DNA of 7,835 bases, from positions 1-7,835 of the forward strand of contig CALAMM010000169.1 in the NCBI GenBank assembly GCA_937925775.1, read 5' to 3'. Origin of the DNA: an uncultured Fimbriimonadales bacterium. Its GTDB lineage: Bacteria > Armatimonadota > Fimbriimonadia > Fimbriimonadales > GBS-DC. Under the pieces are notes generated by a model. The model was given only the letters and a program-made list of their open reading frames with translations, was not told the DNA's origin and searched no databases. Below, piece after piece: positions 7,010 through 7,835 of this stretch (position 1 is the stretch's first letter; the number at the start of each line of letters is the position of its first letter). Position numbers and translations under genes: made by a program.

Positions 7010-7372
7010 ATGCACTGGACACAAGACTCGGCAATCCTGTGGGAAAAAGCGTCCAATCTGCTTTGGGACGCTTTCGAACTGTGGATGGAGCATAACGAAG
7101 CCAAGATGATTGCTCCTGCTACCTTGCGCAACTACCGTGAAACCGTAAAACCGTTCGTGGAGTTCCTGAGCCAGCGTATAACACGACCTGATGAGGCAAC
7201 CCCTATGCTGATTCGCCAGTGGCTCACCCATAAACGACGCGAAGGGGTAAACCCCGCTACCCTGCGCAACTACTACCGCATTCCTGCCCAATTTTGGCGA
7301 TGGTGCGTGCGTGAAGGGCTGGCTACCGTGAACCTTGCGCAGGCTACTGCTGGACGCCTCACGAGAGCCTGA
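7010..7372 (+). CDS. Stand-alone SAM-like (core-binding) domain of a tyrosine recombinase; catalytic domain absent
   Basis: The 120-residue product matches the N-terminal DNA-binding domain of phage-integrase/XerC-D-type recombinases. It shows a helical pattern TLRNY...VKPFVEFL (residues 38-53), PMLIRQWLTHKRREGVN (65-81) and TLRNYYRIPAQFWRWCVREG (84-103), then VNLAQA where the usual NP-containing linker begins. In a full enzyme a catalytic domain of about 180 residues with the R...HxxR...Y residues follows. Here the frame stops at 7370-7372, and only 60 bases remain before the next gene, so that domain is absent rather than shifted out of frame. The ORF is otherwise well formed, with GGAGGG (7000-7005) a few bases before ATG 7010. 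It could make a small DNA-binding protein, or be a truncated relic. PATLRNY occurs twice (residues 36-42 and 82-88). Direct repeats flank the gene. Confidence 0.75.
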   Translation: MHWTQDSAILWEKASNLLWDAFELWMEHNEAKMIAPATLRNYRETVKPFVEFLSQRITRPDEATPMLIRQWLTHKRREGVNPATLRNYYRIPAQFWRWCVREGLATVNLAQATAGRLTRA

Positions 7373-7383
7373 AGAGCCTACCG

Positions 7384-7414
7384 GGCAACGCCTGTATCAT
7401 ACTTGATTCAGCAG
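7384..7414 (+). repeat. Direct repeat, copy 2 (att-like)
   Basis: This is the second copy of the 31-base repeat, 11 bases after the stop codon of the recombinase-fragment ORF and 18 bases before the end of the sugar dehydrogenase gene. Both differences from copy 1 fall in the promoter box: on the minus strand GGTATAAT becomes AGTATGAT. This copy is followed by no tRNA body. Confidence 0.85.
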
Positions 7415-7416
7415 GT

Positions 7417-7430
7417 CAACGGGGGCGTTG
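7417..7430 (-). terminator. Short hairpin just after the sugar dehydrogenase stop codon
   Basis: CAACG and CGTTG form a 5-pair stem with a four-base loop, starting 2 bases past the TAG on the minus strand. No T-run follows, and the next bases enter the direct repeat, so this is at best a weak or factor-assisted 3'-end structure. Confidence 0.25.
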
Positions 7431-7432
7431 GA

Positions 7433-7835
7433 CTACAAGTTCCAATAAAGCACTTTCTGGGCGGTGTCTGCCCGTGCGTCGTTCAAGTAAACGCCCTTGA
7501 CATCCACGAACACGCCCTGCGCCAGCGCGCTCATCAGGCTCAGGTACTCCTCGTAGCGTCGCTCGCGGAAACTACGGTGGGGTACTGCCAGAATCACCGC
7601 ATCGTAATGCCCCTTGCGCGTGCGGAACGGGTCATCGATGAAGATGAACCCTGTGCGTTTGCGGTCGCTCTCCAACACCAGCGGATCGCAAACTTCCACA
7701 TGACAGCCGAAACTCTGAAGTTCTGTAACGAGTTCCTTGACGCGCGTGTCGCGAATGTCGGGCACATTTTCCTTGAAGGTCAGCCCCAGTATCAGCACTT
7801 GGGCGTTCCGCACGGGGCGCCCTGCGTGGATGAGC
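7433..7835 (-). CDS. Nucleotide-sugar (UDP-HexNAc type) dehydrogenase, C-terminal part; gene continues beyond the window
   Basis: This is the 3' end of a gene whose 5' part lies beyond the right edge. The frame stays open to the last base (LIHAGRP precedes the in-frame GTG at 7813), so that GTG is not the start. The visible 134 residues are the C-terminal domain of the UDP-glucose/GDP-mannose dehydrogenase family. VLILGLTFKENVPDIRDTRV, including the conserved Lys of FKEN and the Asp and Arg of PDIRDT, and GCHVEVCDPL are typical of the TviB/WbpA/WbpO/Cap5L branch. That branch oxidises UDP-N-acetylhexosamines to uronic acids for capsule, O-antigen or other surface polysaccharide. The end VLYWNL is a plausible natural C-terminus. 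The catalytic Cys and the NAD-binding Rossmann domain are outside the window, so the exact substrate cannot be assigned. No polysaccharide neighbours are visible here. Confidence 0.9.
   Translation of the reverse strand, partial: LIHAGRPVRNAQVLILGLTFKENVPDIRDTRVKELVTELQSFGCHVEVCDPLVLESDRKRTGFIFIDDPFRTRKGHYDAVILAVPHRSFRERRYEEYLSLMSALAQGVFVDVKGVYLNDARADTAQKVLYWNL

Larger units (their letters stand above)
6939..7414. mobile_element. Candidate miniature or remnant integrative element at the tRNA-Gln 5' side
   Basis: Two direct repeats 445 bases apart (6939-6969 and 7384-7414) bracket a single short ORF that matches only the N-terminal domain of a tyrosine recombinase. The left repeat overlaps the tRNA-Gln 5' end and its promoter. 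Direct repeats at a tRNA together with an integrase-related gene are the usual marks of a site-specific integrated element. The oddities are the 5' rather than 3' tRNA end, the very small size and the missing catalytic domain. I infer a decayed or non-autonomous element. A simple tandem duplication of the tRNA upstream region is the alternative. Confidence 0.45.

Noticed and set aside
6656..7291. 211-residue minus-strand ORF across tRNA-Gln
   Set aside because: It overlaps the end of the DUF255 gene, the whole tRNA-Gln and the recombinase fragment, and its product is of low-complexity shadow type.
1..7835. CRISPR array, insertion sequence or toxin-antitoxin pair
   Set aside because: There are no regularly spaced repeats, no transposase and no paired small genes. 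The only repeat pair is the 31-base direct repeat around the recombinase fragment.

Overview
This window comes from a G+C-rich bacterial chromosome. The coding genes are conserved housekeeping or envelope genes plus one hypothetical membrane protein. No taxonomic marker is present. The combination of high G+C, TATAAT-type promoters sitting almost on top of start codons, a Gram-positive/Deinococcus-like TrpRS and a DUF255 thioredoxin protein would suit a thermophilic or deep-branching lineage such as Armatimonadota. That placement is inference only.

Layout, left to right. A tRNA gene with anticodon CAT (43-117), most like the lysidine-modified tRNA-Ile2, follows a perfect TATAAT. About 137 bases of leader follow, with alternative hairpins around a very strong Shine-Dalgarno. 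This leads into a 463-residue polytopic membrane protein of unknown function (255-1646). Then comes recN, the SMC-like DNA repair ATPase (1669-3333). Convergent to recN is trpS, tryptophanyl-tRNA synthetase (3411-4463, minus). Divergent from trpS is a 759-residue DUF255/YyaL-type protein (4570-6849). It has an N-terminal thioredoxin domain with a CHWC motif and an apparent C-terminal DsbD-alpha-like domain with its own cysteine pair. A minus-strand tRNA-Gln(TTG) (6869-6942) follows. Next is a roughly 445-base unit bounded by 31-base direct repeats (29/31 identical), one of which carries the tRNA-Gln 5' end and promoter. Between the repeats is a 120-residue ORF that has only the SAM-like, core-binding domain of a tyrosine recombinase. 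The window ends inside the 3' part of a nucleotide-sugar dehydrogenase gene of the TviB/WbpA/Cap5L type (7433 to beyond 7835, minus).

Two themes tie the window together. First, five transcription units share a GG-TATAAT-like box (three exact, two degenerate). The two protein genes without a ribosome-binding site, recN and trpS, have this box only 8-9 bases before the start codon, which predicts leaderless mRNAs. The two genes with longer leaders carry Shine-Dalgarno sequences. Second, the repeat-bounded recombinase fragment beside tRNA-Gln looks like a remnant or miniature integrative element that attached at the 5' side of the tRNA and duplicated its promoter. It is the most unusual structure here. 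The YyaL-DsbD-alpha fusion is the second most interesting feature.
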